DNA of 64,000 nt from Plasmopara viticola (Eukaryota; Oomycota; Peronosporomycetes; Peronosporales; Peronosporaceae). This document shows positions 34,435 through 44,953 of the stretch, one piece after another; the first letter of the stretch is position 1, and every line of letters begins with the position of its first letter. The stretch covers positions 558,001-622,000 of the forward strand of contig MBPM02000005.1 of NCBI GenBank assembly GCA_001695595.3, in the 5' to 3' direction. Position numbers and translations under genes: made by a program. A model generated the notes under the pieces. It was not told the origin of the DNA. It ran no database searches and saw only the letters and a program-made list of their open reading frames with translations.

Positions 34435-34449
34435 TAATAGAACGATCAC
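34168..34449 (-). CDS. Unrecognised ORF in the segment B-specific insert
   Basis: 93 codons, lying almost wholly inside the ~0.9-kb B-specific insert. The first codons are isoleucine- and leucine-rich, and the C-terminal half contains a Gly/Trp/Tyr-containing stretch (GCWSVGPFYDDRAITN) that looks less random than the surroundings. I recognise no family. It could be the end of a gene carried by the insert, or chance. Confidence 0.2.
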   Translation of the reverse strand: MIVLLKKIQRIDISFVLRLVTFLNNYDNNRKNEYLLNFIHRLICESNIYKDSKKGCWSVGPFYDDRAITNMIGLALFGNPSLKTLLYLRMGRH

Positions 34450-34817
34450 TTTCGGGGCACGACGGGTACAAAGTGAGTATATATCGGTTTGTTAGTGAGG
34501 TGTCTCGTGATGAATCTTAAATGATGACGGTTTGGCCGAAAATACAATTGTAAACTAAGAAATAGTGGTAGGACGTGAAATTTGCATGTTATGAGTTAGT
34601 CTTTGAAGTGCAGTTTAGAATTACACTTCGATGTTACGATTTGGATGATAAGACAGTCACCAGAAGATGTCATATGTTTTCGCACGTCTCCTCGGTGCAT
34701 TGTGCTGTCTTATCCCATCACAGTACCGAGCGGTTGCATCCGACTAACTCACTCTATATAATATTCTGCAAATATACTGCTGTTGGCCCTTGACTCTCAT
34801 AGAGTCAACTTTTTATA

Positions 34818-37800
34818 CTTGTTTTCTATGCTCACAAGCGTATTTAGTTGTGCCTTTTGTCTTTTTACTGGTCGGTACCCTCAGGTATCTTCATGCCAAG
34901 TAAGCCTTAGAGCAATAAGCTTGCCGGTATAGCTCAATTATTGTGACGCGTTCTAGTTGATAATTAGTATACTGGGCTGCAACTTCAGCAACCTCGTCAA
35001 GGTTGTTAGAATCAAGAAGTCTTTAAAGCAGCGTGAGCTGTGCTTTTGAAGGATGTGGAGTGGCATTTATATAAACTCCTGAATCGTTGAGAAGATTGAG
35101 CTATCGGGTTTTTCGCAGAATCGGTAATTTAGTGCTTATAAATTTGACGGGGTCACACACCATCTCAGCAACAGGTGGCATGCAGGCAGATTCTTACAGT
35201 TGATAGCTTTGTGGAATCAAAGCTTACACTAGCCCGCATTCTAAAAGACGATTTAATTTATTAATGCTTTTATATTTTTCATTTTTCAATATATTGTTTC
35301 ATCCCTTTTCAATGGAAGCTTCCCGGAAAGTAAATCGGTATAGACACCGATTATGAGCTTGTCATAAATCAGAAGCCCTCTTTTTAGTCCTCCTCGTAAC
35401 AAAAAGCTACCTCTTAGATAAAAAAATGACCAAAAGAATTAATTCGTAGCCATATTTACATACACGGGCGTCAGCAAGTCAATTTCGAGCAGTATTCGAG
35501 GTAGTTCAGCGCTGAGCCCACCAGGAACTTGTGCATTATTAATGAATAATAATTCGCTAAAGATTAAGCAAACAAAACTGCGCAGGCGCTGAAGAGCAAT
35601 CCATATAGTAACTTATGTAACAATATCTTAAGTGGAATTTTGGACAGTTTGTTAAGGGACCCCCTCTCATACTACATGTATCATATGTTGGTTTCAAGCT
35701 TGCAAAGTTCTCTCGTTTAAGTAATTGTGATGCGGTCATCCAGCCATTTAAAAATACGGTCTTGCCTATAATTTTACGACTTTCCAATCGTACTTTTAAA
35801 ATAAATAGTCAATAAAAAGGTGTGAAAGGTGTAGATGTGATCGACGTAGACCGGGTGTGCAGCAAACAGCCACAAAAAGAGGAGTTTATGACTGTCACTT
35901 GGGATCGAAGAAAAATGGGGGTCTAATCTTTACGAGTAAAGATATAAAATTAGGTGATGCTATCAACTTAAGTATCTTGTACGGCCGTAGATGCTATCGA
36001 ATACTTGCACTTTACTTTAGGCTCCAAGATTATAAATATTATCAGCTCCTGCCACGCTGTCAGAAAAAATGTTCGAGGCAGCTGAACTCCTTCTTGATTA
36101 AATAATTGGAGCGTTTAGCCGCGACATCGATTAACGGCACAACCCAATAAACTAGTGTGTTTAGGATTCCTCTCAGCAAGTGCTGTTTGTGGTGGAACAG
36201 GGTCACACTAGCCCAAACTAGTTCCGATATTTGACCCAAATTTAGTGTTGTTCTAAGCATCAATAAAACGCAAGTAGCTAGTACTTAACAAAATGTCAAA
36301 AGCAGTACATAATTTAAGAAATTTCATAGCAATGTTCCTTGGTTTTTATGTTGTTCGCTTGCGAGACTTTGTTGCCATGGCTGATGATACTATGCTGCTA
36401 ACCAATGGAGCTATCTTCCTGACAGCCAAAGTGCTAATTTTATCATTCTTGATAGTAGATGCTACCAGCCAGACTTGATGACGAGAAGTTATAAAACGTC
36501 GCCAAGTCTACTTTTCGAGGGATATCTGAATCTTTTATAATTCCTAATTGATTCTAAGCAATAACTGCCTAACATTTCTTTAAAGTGCACAACAGCAATA
36601 GAGGATGACGCGCCAATAAAGAATGACGCACTAAATTTTGCGGGTCCGAAAGGCGATTTTTTGCGTAATTAGCGGGTAAGTATCTAAACGAGTTTTTTTG
36701 ACAGGTACAGTGCGATGCAGAAGTACGAAACTGTAATGTAGCGTAGATTTTTACTACTAAAATTGCAATGCTTTTTGATTCTTGAAAAAATGTGCATGTT
36801 TTTAATGTAAGTAAGAGATTTACATAAGAAATTTATCTTACGATTAAGTTACAAATTAGAAAACGGTTCCAGTGCCATTTATTCGCGCGATCGTACAAGT
36901 GATTTCGCTACCAAATTTTTGGTGGATTAATGTCGAGTTGACTACCTGCTGCTAAAGGCAATCTAAAAGATACCGTTTACACAGCCTGAAGGTATGTTGT
37001 TAGCTTGTTTGTTGAGCAATACTGTCATTTTCCCATTTCTACCCACTGATACGATGGTGCTAATTTCCAGAGCTTCCAGCGCCGTAAAGTCTGATGCTGC
37101 ACTCGTTCACCGACCAGTAAATATTATCTGTTTTGAAGAATTGTCTCACAGACAAATGACATTCTAAGCGCTAGCTAGTGTTTTACTAGTCAAGCACTTT
37201 TTGCACCATGTAACCGATGTAGCTTTGCTATCTGTTGATCTATCGTATGAGTTTAGATAAAAAAAATTAACGAAAAATTGCTGACCTGCACAATAAAAAG
37301 CTAGATGATACTTTTAAAATGCCAAAATTTTGCGAGATTAGGGCGAGTACGTGCAAAAACGTACCGCAAAGTACTTGTTGTAGAAAGTCTAGCGCCAAAA
37401 CCATTAATAAGTCGTGATTTCTCTTCTCTAGATATCAAATCTTTAACTGGAAAGCTCTTGAGATAGACATTGGTGTGCAGTTGAGTGCAACGCGGGCAAG
37501 CAATGTTTAAGAGAGGGATGACATGATCCCTTATGGCATCCATTTTGAGACGCTGAAAAGCAAATTGTCAAATTTCTTTAGGTAATAGTCGGAAATCAGA
37601 AGGTTATACAAAGCCTGCTCCCAAGCATGTTTGTTAATATTGCCCAATAAGTGTGGCTTTGAAAAGTTGTTGGAGCCACGCTTTGAGCAAGCAGCCAAAC
37701 CTTGGAAAATCAAGCATGAGTCGGACACAAGGACTACTATTTTCGCCTACAAGTCCCACAGTATTGGATCTAATGTGGTCGTCATCCTGGGTAAGAAGAT

Positions 37801-39236
37801 AATTCAGGATGGATAAGATGGTTGTACCTAGTACGACGGCTTTGATGATTAGACCTGTTTATCTACTGCTTATGTAAAACATTAAAAGAAGCATATTTGC
37901 TGCTAAATGAATTATTTTGCATGAAATTATATAGCGATAAATCGAGTCGCAGTTTAGTGCACACTGAAAGGCATAAGGAATTGAAATTAAGGTATTGGGC
38001 GTATATGTATGTGACATGTGTTGATTACAAAGATCGAGCGAAGGTGATGGACCTGACCATTGCACTACTTTTAGCAACGACCTACTGCAGCCTTGCTGCA
38101 ATCAATCTTTAGACTTAGTTTTTTATTCGTGAGTAACCATTTGGCTCATTAGACACGAGCGCTAAATTGGTGAGTTCTAGAGGATGCAAAGAAAGTACTT
38201 GCCTTAGGATGTTTAGGATGGACTGAGCGTACTGACTTCATTCAAGGGCCACACCATTTAGCTGTGTAAAGACATCAAGCGATTCAAAATGCGCACTTGA
38301 AGGAATTCTCCGGCTATGAGAACGCCCTGATTGAGACTTACAAAGAGATGTATAAATTATATTTCCTGCTCATCGAAATATATACCACCTCACATGCATC
38401 AAGGGTAGCTTCTCTAATTTATCGTACTTGGTCCGACAATTACGTGCATGATGTAAGACCGAAGCTATCCACAACGAGAACTTTTCGGCGGGCTACGTAC
38501 ATGCCAGGTCATTGCTTAAAGCCAATTATTTTTGCAAGTGTAACATCAAATTATATTAAAAGCAAGCATTACTCGGGAACGCCTCGTTCTCGAAATCATG
38601 ACTGAGCCCCGACAATTCCACCTACGTCATGCAGCGAGTGCTGTTACGCGCAAGTCCACGCGTAATGTCTGGTCCTCGTGTACGGTTTCTTAGTTTAGTG
38701 TCAAAGATTTGATAATGACATGCAGGAACTGCTGCTTCCAGCAAGCACTATTCGCTGATTACGTACCACTACATGCTTCGGACGGCTCTTAACACCACTA
38801 AGTGTCCAACCCAGACATACAACTGTTCAATGATTAAGTGATTTGCTTTAGTTTTCGCCTCAATAACGCTTCTGCTTCCTAGTAAAGAAGTATTTTTGAC
38901 CCACCAATGTTTGGTTCGAAGCCATTGTAGAAGTGTTTAGATCACTGTGTTAGCATGATCAGATACGACACATTTGATTAGCCGAGGGTATGCATTAAAG
39001 TAAGGTTAAAAATCATGATCAAGACGATAGTTCTGGATCATGCTAGTGGCGTGCGGTAAAATAGCATGCTGTTTTGTATTTTGTACTCAAAAGCCAATTG
39101 ATTCGTGACGTACTTGGCTCAATGCCTGGAATTTCTTACGCGATTCAAACTCCTGCACTTCTCCCCATCAAACATAACAATTTGATGCATCAAGTCGAGA
39201 GCAGCTAGCGATATAGTGGGTGAATGGATACTCGGT
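34818..39236. other. Gene-poor region
   Basis: About 4.4 kb of AT-rich DNA. Short frames at 36293-36478, 37631-37816, 37897-38112 and 38297-38605 (+) have no recognisable domain and mostly no supporting context. Nothing else was identified. Confidence 0.45.
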
Positions 39237-39360
39237 GTTTTCACAAGTTTGCGAGCATCACATCACCACAATTGTACGCGATGCCTAGATTTTCTGGCAA
39301 ATCGTGGTTTAGGTTCAAAGAATGTAAAAACATATGGCGGACGCGTCATCGAAAGCAGGA
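39237..39360 (+). pseudogene. Decayed WY-effector-like fragment
   Basis: In one frame this stretch reads KFASITSPQLY and continues with aromatic and basic residues that parallel FASVTPPQWFKYL at 9807-9983. Following DNA (to about 39640) also resembles 9984-10300. The frame is interrupted, and there is no start or signal peptide. It is the second relic of the same lost gene type. Confidence is limited because only a short match supports it. Confidence 0.3.
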
Positions 39361-39979
39361 TCGTTAAACACGCTACTGGATCGAGCACGATCGGCCCATC
39401 GGCCAAAATCCGGAAAAAGATGAACATTCATCGATTTTGGTGGCAGCACGGATTGCAGTATGCACCGTACATTAAGTTATGAGAGATTTAGAAACAAACC
39501 GTGAAAAACCCTATCAATTAAATCTGTTTTGGAGTTATAGATTGCTGAGATTAATACAAGGCATATCGCTTTAAGTTGAAAGCTCCAACCAACTAAGGCG
39601 CGGAAAGACGAAGCGTTGACAATGCAAAATTGTCGAAGGAGGCGTTTCAAAAATGCATACCACCTAGAAGCGCTTAAAATAGTGCAAAAATGTATGTTGA
39701 CAAAGACATTGCACTCAAAGGTTTGCGATTTTCTTAAGAAAACAAAATTTTAAAACAGGCGAAGATCACGGTGGCTAAACCAAACTTTTGCTGTGATTGA
39801 CAAAAATGCTGGGGTCACTATATTTTCTGGACATGAAAGGTCGTTTGCTTACATATGGAAAAAATGCACGCTTCATTCTTAGACTTGTACTTAGACCTCT
39901 AATTGAGCACCAACATTACGTTCGTATTAGGAAGATGAACTGTCGCGCGCTACAAGCAGGGCTTAATAATGTGCTTTTT

Positions 39980-40400
39980 ACGTCGTCATCATATCGAAGT
40001 GAGATTCCACGCATGCCAAAAAATCAACCGAGCCTTCGCAACATTACAGGTAAATTTGAAATGAGATCGCTGCTCCTGTGCCTCAACCTTTTCGTCCTTT
40101 CAAGCTCACAGCACTGCTTTGATCCACGATCTAAGCAAATTTTGTTTTTGGTCTTTGAAGGTGACCTATTTTACTAGTAAGGTCACTTACATGTAATCGA
40201 CATCCTGTGACAAAGTGTCCTGCGAGCTGTATATAATCCAGGGACGTGATTGCACCGTTGCCTTGGTATAATATGCATCCACAATCAGCATCTGTGCGCG
40301 ATGAGATGTATCTCGGCCTATCCGTCCAAATCAAATCGTACGATTTGATTATATCTTGCTTATCGGCGGTAGTTCGACCTTAATCGTCAATACTACCACC
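39980..40400 (+). repeat. Diverged repeat, partner of 45620-46040
   Basis: Colinear blocks are shared with 45620-46040: ccacgcatg, accgagcctt, gctgtat/gctgtga regions, a ctcg-cctatc block and a final ttcg(a)ccttaatcgtc block. The first part also overlaps an open frame (ATG at 39806, stop at 40177) that has no recognised domain and is not conserved in the partner. This points to an old duplication of decayed sequence. Confidence 0.45.
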
Positions 40401-40917
40401 ATGATACTCGGATCTGTCCAGCTTTGACGGTGTAATGCGCATTAAATCTTTGGAATCAAAGCAAAATAGGTATCAACGCTTCCAAGTAAATGCAAAGCTT
40501 ACCAATTGTTATCTATTTCATGGTGACCATTGCCTAAATCGAACAATGGTTCCGTCAACGTTTTTTTATGAATTTCTCAATTGTTATTTACCAGCACGTA
40601 TCTGGCTCTCTTAAGTAGTTGGCTTACAAAGCAGCTTGTGCGATAATTTCGTAATTATCCTTCTGCGTTTAATTTGCTAGCATTATGTGATCCGGCAATT
40701 ATGTCAAGCAAAGATTTCTGAGATCTTCTCGGTAAGAACCTTTGATTCCTCAAAATATTGTATTGCGATTTATACTTCCTTCATCATTGATAGAGACACA
40801 AGAAGATCCCTTCGTTGCGTCAGTTCACAAAGCTCCTCCAAGGGTCCTGCCAATTTGTGGGTTCTGCTTGCTCTGCACCGTCATCGGTACTCTCGCTCAA
40901 ACTGATTTACTTAATAA

Positions 40918-41106
40918 ATGCGTAAATTGGTTTCGCTTTGTACATCTATCATTCTCGTGGCTTCTGTCTTATTAAGTCAGCTCGTCTTGTCTTATTGGAA
41001 AGGAAGAATGGGGTTAGGTTGCATTGTAATATTTAGACGGTGCACCCGGTATTTACCAATCGGATCGACTACAAGGCGTGCTACTTTGTGGAGTCACCTC
41101 AGATAG
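40918..41106 (+). CDS. Small ORF with signal-peptide-like start, unrecognised
   Basis: An ATG-initiated 62-codon frame starts MRKLVSLCTSIILVASVLLS, which resembles a cleavable signal peptide, followed by a short basic, cysteine-containing tail. No paralogue was found in the window and no motif was recognised. It could be a small secreted protein or the N-terminal relic of a lost effector. Chance cannot be excluded. Confidence 0.22.
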   Translation: MRKLVSLCTSIILVASVLLSQLVLSYWKGRMGLGCIVIFRRCTRYLPIGSTTRRATLWSHLR

Positions 41107-41259
41107 AAGACGATCAAGTCGTTTGATCAAGCTTAGTTTGAGTAGACGTGACGAAAGTAGTAAGTAGTACAACGTGTCTATTTGGGCCGTAAGCGCTTTT
41201 CACCTGAACAAGTATCAAAAATCGCAGCTCTCGATTACTGCAGTATGTGTACACCGACG

Positions 41260-41790
41260 AGTGTAAACGTAAGTCACAAAATAGGACGTGCAATCACACG
41301 TGACTGCGCTATCAACCCGTACCTCAATCAATGTGTAACAATTGGGTGAGCCGGACACCCTACTGACAAATATGTGACCAATGGCTTGAGCGGCTAGTCG
41401 CTTGACCCAGGACCTGAAGGTACCTTCATAGGACTTGAATAAAGGCAGCCGGAGATGCGTCACAAAAATGGACGAGCAGTCACACCGAAAATTGTACTTA
41501 CCTACCAATTGCACCCAATTGGGTGTGTTAGAGTTGGGTAGGCTGAACGCCCAACTGAACAAAGAAGCCTTAAAGTGTAATTAGGGGTACGAAATGTGGT
41601 CCCAAAATGGGCCATTATCCCGTGCTAGAGACAGCTTCGTCCTAGCGCGTGGGTTCAGGAAGCCTAAATCCTCAACTAACCAAATAAGCCCTAAAGTGTA
41701 AGTTGGGACACGATCCCGTAATCGATTGGATATTTATCAGAATTCCGCGCTAGAGACCGCTTAGTCATAGCGTGTGGGTGCTGACAGTTT
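41260..41790. repeat. Imperfect tandem repeat block with stem-loops
   Basis: Two kinds of imperfect unit are repeated. Around 41330-41400 and 41500-41570 a unit built on caattgggtg and cacccaact recurs. Around 41566-41665 and 41687-41790 a unit starting aagcc(t)taaagtgtaa and ending in a stem-loop of the type gctagagac...ctagcg recurs. An antisense frame over 41215-41562 shows the duplication at protein level (CDCSSIFVT and CDCTSYFVT). No known element was recognised. Confidence 0.55.
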
Positions 41791-43517
41791 AAAATCTACG
41801 GTCTCTTCAAGGACATTTTACGAATGTAAGCGCTTTGTAATCTTAGTGTCCATTGTGGAAGACACTTGGAGCAAAGCCTAGTAATTAGGTGAACGTTAAG
41901 TCCGTAGCGCAACATTTCGTGCCCGTCGGACGGTGAGTGACGAGTACAAAACAGGCAGCATATACATGTAAAGTATACAATCGATTGTATATATAAATCA
42001 TACATATCTACCATATTGCAAGTATGAGTAGACCCTCGACTTCAAATTAGTTGTTATAGGCGAGATTGTGATCGAAAAGGTCGAAAGCTAGTTCGTCCTC
42101 ATTCAATATTTGTCATGATTCAAATCACCGTACCTCACTGGCGAAATGACTGATGAATCGGATCGCTGGAAAACTTCAAAATTACGGGCTGCTTTGATCA
42201 AATAGGTCTACCAGTGGAAGCGCAAAGATCAATTATAATATGATTTTGCGTGGCTTATCAGAGAAATGCTTGCGTTTTCAAACAAATGATATATGAGGAC
42301 GCTCAGACGTAGTGAGTCACATTTGTGCTGATACGAGGGTGTGGCGACAGTCGTTTAGTGCGGATGACTTTGTTGCGTTTCCTGTATGGCAACATATAAA
42401 AGTTGCTACTTCTTGGGCCACTTAGCGCACAAGATGACATGCTCTACGGTAGCGCAACACTGAAGGTTATTTCGGCGGCGACGCATGCGTTCTCAACCTT
42501 CACAGGTGCAACATACAGACACATTAATAGCTATTAGTGGTGAGCAAGTGTCGGTAGCTATTGAGCCATGGGTACGCGACCCGTGGAGGCGTCGGTGTAT
42601 TCATTGAGACGTTAGGTTTAGAATTGAAGCGGAATGCGATTTGCATGATGATTACTTGCAGTGTTTTGAGTAGCAATGGCCCTTGCCGTCTTCAAAGTTA
42701 AGGATATCGCTGTATCGGCCTTATTACACTAAACACCGCAAAAATAATTTGTCGTTGATGTTGCGCCCCCGCCCTAGTCAATTAGACGAATGCGCAATTT
42801 TTGCGCCACACAAGCAAGCAAATGATTACATTCAGCACACCCCTCGACGAACTTTAGCCATGGCATGCTTTAACTAAATTACATTTTTACTTATTTGTTG
42901 TGATAGAAGGTGAAATCTGAGTGCCGACCACATACGGATATAATGGCGATACGAAATGGTGCGTTTGATGGATTCCACATTTTGGGCTTCACAATAGCCT
43001 TTTAAAAAGCTACAGAGGCTTGAGGTACGTGAGTTGACAGACATAAGATTTTGATCTCTTTTTTAACTTTATACAAGAAGGTCGTGCCAGTTTGTCGCCT
43101 TGACGAGCAGAGTATCGTTAGGACTAAGAGCAAGTATATCGTCAATCTGTTATAGTGGAGAAAAAAGTCTATCGCTTGCCTGGCAAAGCGAATATGCTTA
43201 AGAAATTTATTTGCACAACTTTGTACAAAACGAATAAGTTCAGAGAGAAAACTTTCCGTATGTCTTTATGCCAACCCTTAAGTGTCCAATTACTTTATCT
43301 GATTCTTTTCGCTTGAAGAAACAAGAGAAGAAGCGAGAAAGTGCCAAGAAGAATACGAAAGTGCACAAAAAGCAGCTCGGTGTTGCTGTGAGCATGTCGT
43401 GTCGACCAATGCAATTACTGCTGATAAAGTCTTTTGCGATGATGTTGTCGCCGGAATGTTGCTGAGGTCTTTGCATCTATTGTATAAAATTTCGTTAATC
43501 GACCACAAAGAACACCC
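41791..43517. other. Intergenic, 3' flank of the effector at 43518-44813
   Basis: No gene is recognised. 43391-43475 resembles the 3' flank of the effector at the left edge (1285-1372). The frames over 43240-43508 on both strands are low-complexity shadows (Lys-rich on +, Ser-rich on -). Confidence 0.5.
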
Positions 43518-44813
43518 CTAGATATAATTAAAATCTGCTCTTGATGGACGGACGTTCCGTACGAGGAACTTGATGTACGCTTTCCAAGTGGCCGTGATCA
43601 CTGGCGGAAGTCTACTCGGTATGTTGGTTCGATCTGGCATAATATCGGATATAAATGTCGCCCCAGCCGTTCTCCATTCTACAAACTGGTCGTTTATATA
43701 CGACAGCGCCATTTGACGTCTGTCAACATCTGGCGCATTCACAGCTGCGCGTAGCATTGTAAACAACTCTTCCAGGGAAAAAATCGACAGAAGCGTTTTG
43801 CACAGCGACGCTGTGAGAAGCGGGTATTGCTCATTAAATTCCTTATTATACGATCTCCAAAATTCCCTTGTGGGCCCGTCCATAAAGAGCAAAGTGAACT
43901 TTTCCTCGTCATCCTTTGCATCTTGCAGTAGCATGGACACGAATTGGTACGGAAATGAAATTTCATCCAGCCCAATCCCCTTTAACACATGCAAATACTG
44001 CGTGCTTTTGGGGTCCGAAGCATTCTGTGGTAGCAGTGGCATCTTAAGCAAAGCGCCAAAATCAATAAACTCGCGGAGACTACGTACTTCCGTGCCCACA
44101 GGATCATCCTCATATACCGTCTTGCGCACACGCTTTAGATAGCGGATCCAAGTAGCAAATTGCGGACTCGCAAAAATGTTCTCTTTCCACTTGGCGCTGA
44201 GTCGCAGCAAATTAAAGACTTGCTCCAGTGAGTAATTTTTTCTAAACCATAACGAAATTTGCACTTCTTGCAGTTTTTTGACAAACTTCGCCATTGAACG
44301 TTTGTCTGCCGCCGCAGCTAGCATCTCGGAGAATTGCCAAATGCCATGAAGGCTCGACATTGCCTCAACAATAAACTCATGTGGATTTAGCTCGTGGTAA
44401 GCGCAATATTTACTGGCCAAGAAGGCCCATCTTCTCCACATGATGGAATCTAACTTTGGCCTCGTTTTGAAGCTCACTATCGATCTGTAGGCTTCCTGTG
44501 GCGTCGTTTCTTCCACCATTGTATTGAATGTCTTGGTCAGTCCGTCCATGATTGAACTTCGTGAGTCGTATCGGTGCAGTAAAATCTCTTTGAAAAATCG
44601 TGCTACGGTCAATTCACTCGCACGAAATGGTCCCATTGACCTGTTTTCATCGCCGACACTTGTGTCTATTGCAGCAATGTCCTCGCGATCAGATGGACGG
44701 GAGCGCGCTTCACGTGATGTGGCTACTTTCGAGTTGGTCCTTGTCGAATCAGCGGGGGCTGTGGCTGCGAGGAGACCGGCCAGTAGTGCGATGCGCAAGT
44801 AGCGAAAACGCAT
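43518..44813 (-). CDS. Secreted WY/LWY-type effector (EER-like, no RXLR), diverged paralogue
   Basis: 431 residues, single exon, ATG at 44813. Signal peptide 1-22 (LRIALLAGLLAATAP), polar linker with TSREA at 32-36 and an EER-like GDENR at 54-58, then four W-centred units with Trp at 129, 222, 319 and 410 (WRRWAFL, SPQFATWIRYL, EFWRSYN, TWKAYIKFL). It is clearly homologous to 20464-21753 and 28540-29829 but more diverged from them than they are from each other. Its C-terminus (PSRADF) is closer to the left-edge copy (PSKADF). It lies outside the segmental duplication, although parts of its upstream flank (44939-45190) are shared. Expected role: secreted host-acting virulence protein, target unknown. 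Confidence 0.88.
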   Translation of the reverse strand: MRFRYLRIALLAGLLAATAPADSTRTNSKVATSREARSRPSDREDIAAIDTSVGDENRSMGPFRASELTVARFFKEILLHRYDSRSSIMDGLTKTFNTMVEETTPQEAYRSIVSFKTRPKLDSIMWRRWAFLASKYCAYHELNPHEFIVEAMSSLHGIWQFSEMLAAAADKRSMAKFVKKLQEVQISLWFRKNYSLEQVFNLLRLSAKWKENIFASPQFATWIRYLKRVRKTVYEDDPVGTEVRSLREFIDFGALLKMPLLPQNASDPKSTQYLHVLKGIGLDEISFPYQFVSMLLQDAKDDEEKFTLLFMDGPTREFWRSYNKEFNEQYPLLTASLCKTLLSIFSLEELFTMLRAAVNAPDVDRRQMALSYINDQFVEWRTAGATFISDIMPDRTNIPSRLPPVITATWKAYIKFLVRNVRPSRADFNYI

Positions 44814-44938
44814 GACTTAGGCTGACGAACGAGATCTTAAGACTCAACGTTTGGTAGTAGAATATATCACTTACGCCGCACCCGCGCCTATCTGTCCCTG
44901 CCCATCCACACCCATGCCCATATGGGTTTGGAAAAATC

Positions 44939-44953
44939 ATTGGTGGTCATGGG
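44939..44953 (-). promoter_or_regulatory. Conserved CCAAT-containing promoter block upstream of effector
   Basis: The minus strand reads CCCATGACCACCAAT about 125 bp upstream of the start. It matches the block upstream of the segment A and B effectors. The distance to the ATG is slightly longer here because of extra sequence in the leader. Confidence 0.4.

Larger units (their letters stand above)
27684..34817 (+). repeat. Segmental duplication, segment B
   Basis: Colinear, same-orientation copy of 14929-26046. It lacks the Copia element and the SINE-like repeat, and shows single intact target sequences for both (near 28260 and 28122-28130). It carries the effector at 28540-29829. A B-specific insert of about 0.9 kb lies at about 33519-34434. 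The two segments are separated by about 1.6 kb that includes the 180-bp repeat and the transposase remains. Confidence 0.85.

Noticed and set aside
43240..43508. Overlapping ORFs on both strands just downstream of the third effector
   Set aside because: Low-complexity Lys/Ser-rich shadows; the nucleotide block is conserved in other flanks but not as a consistent frame.
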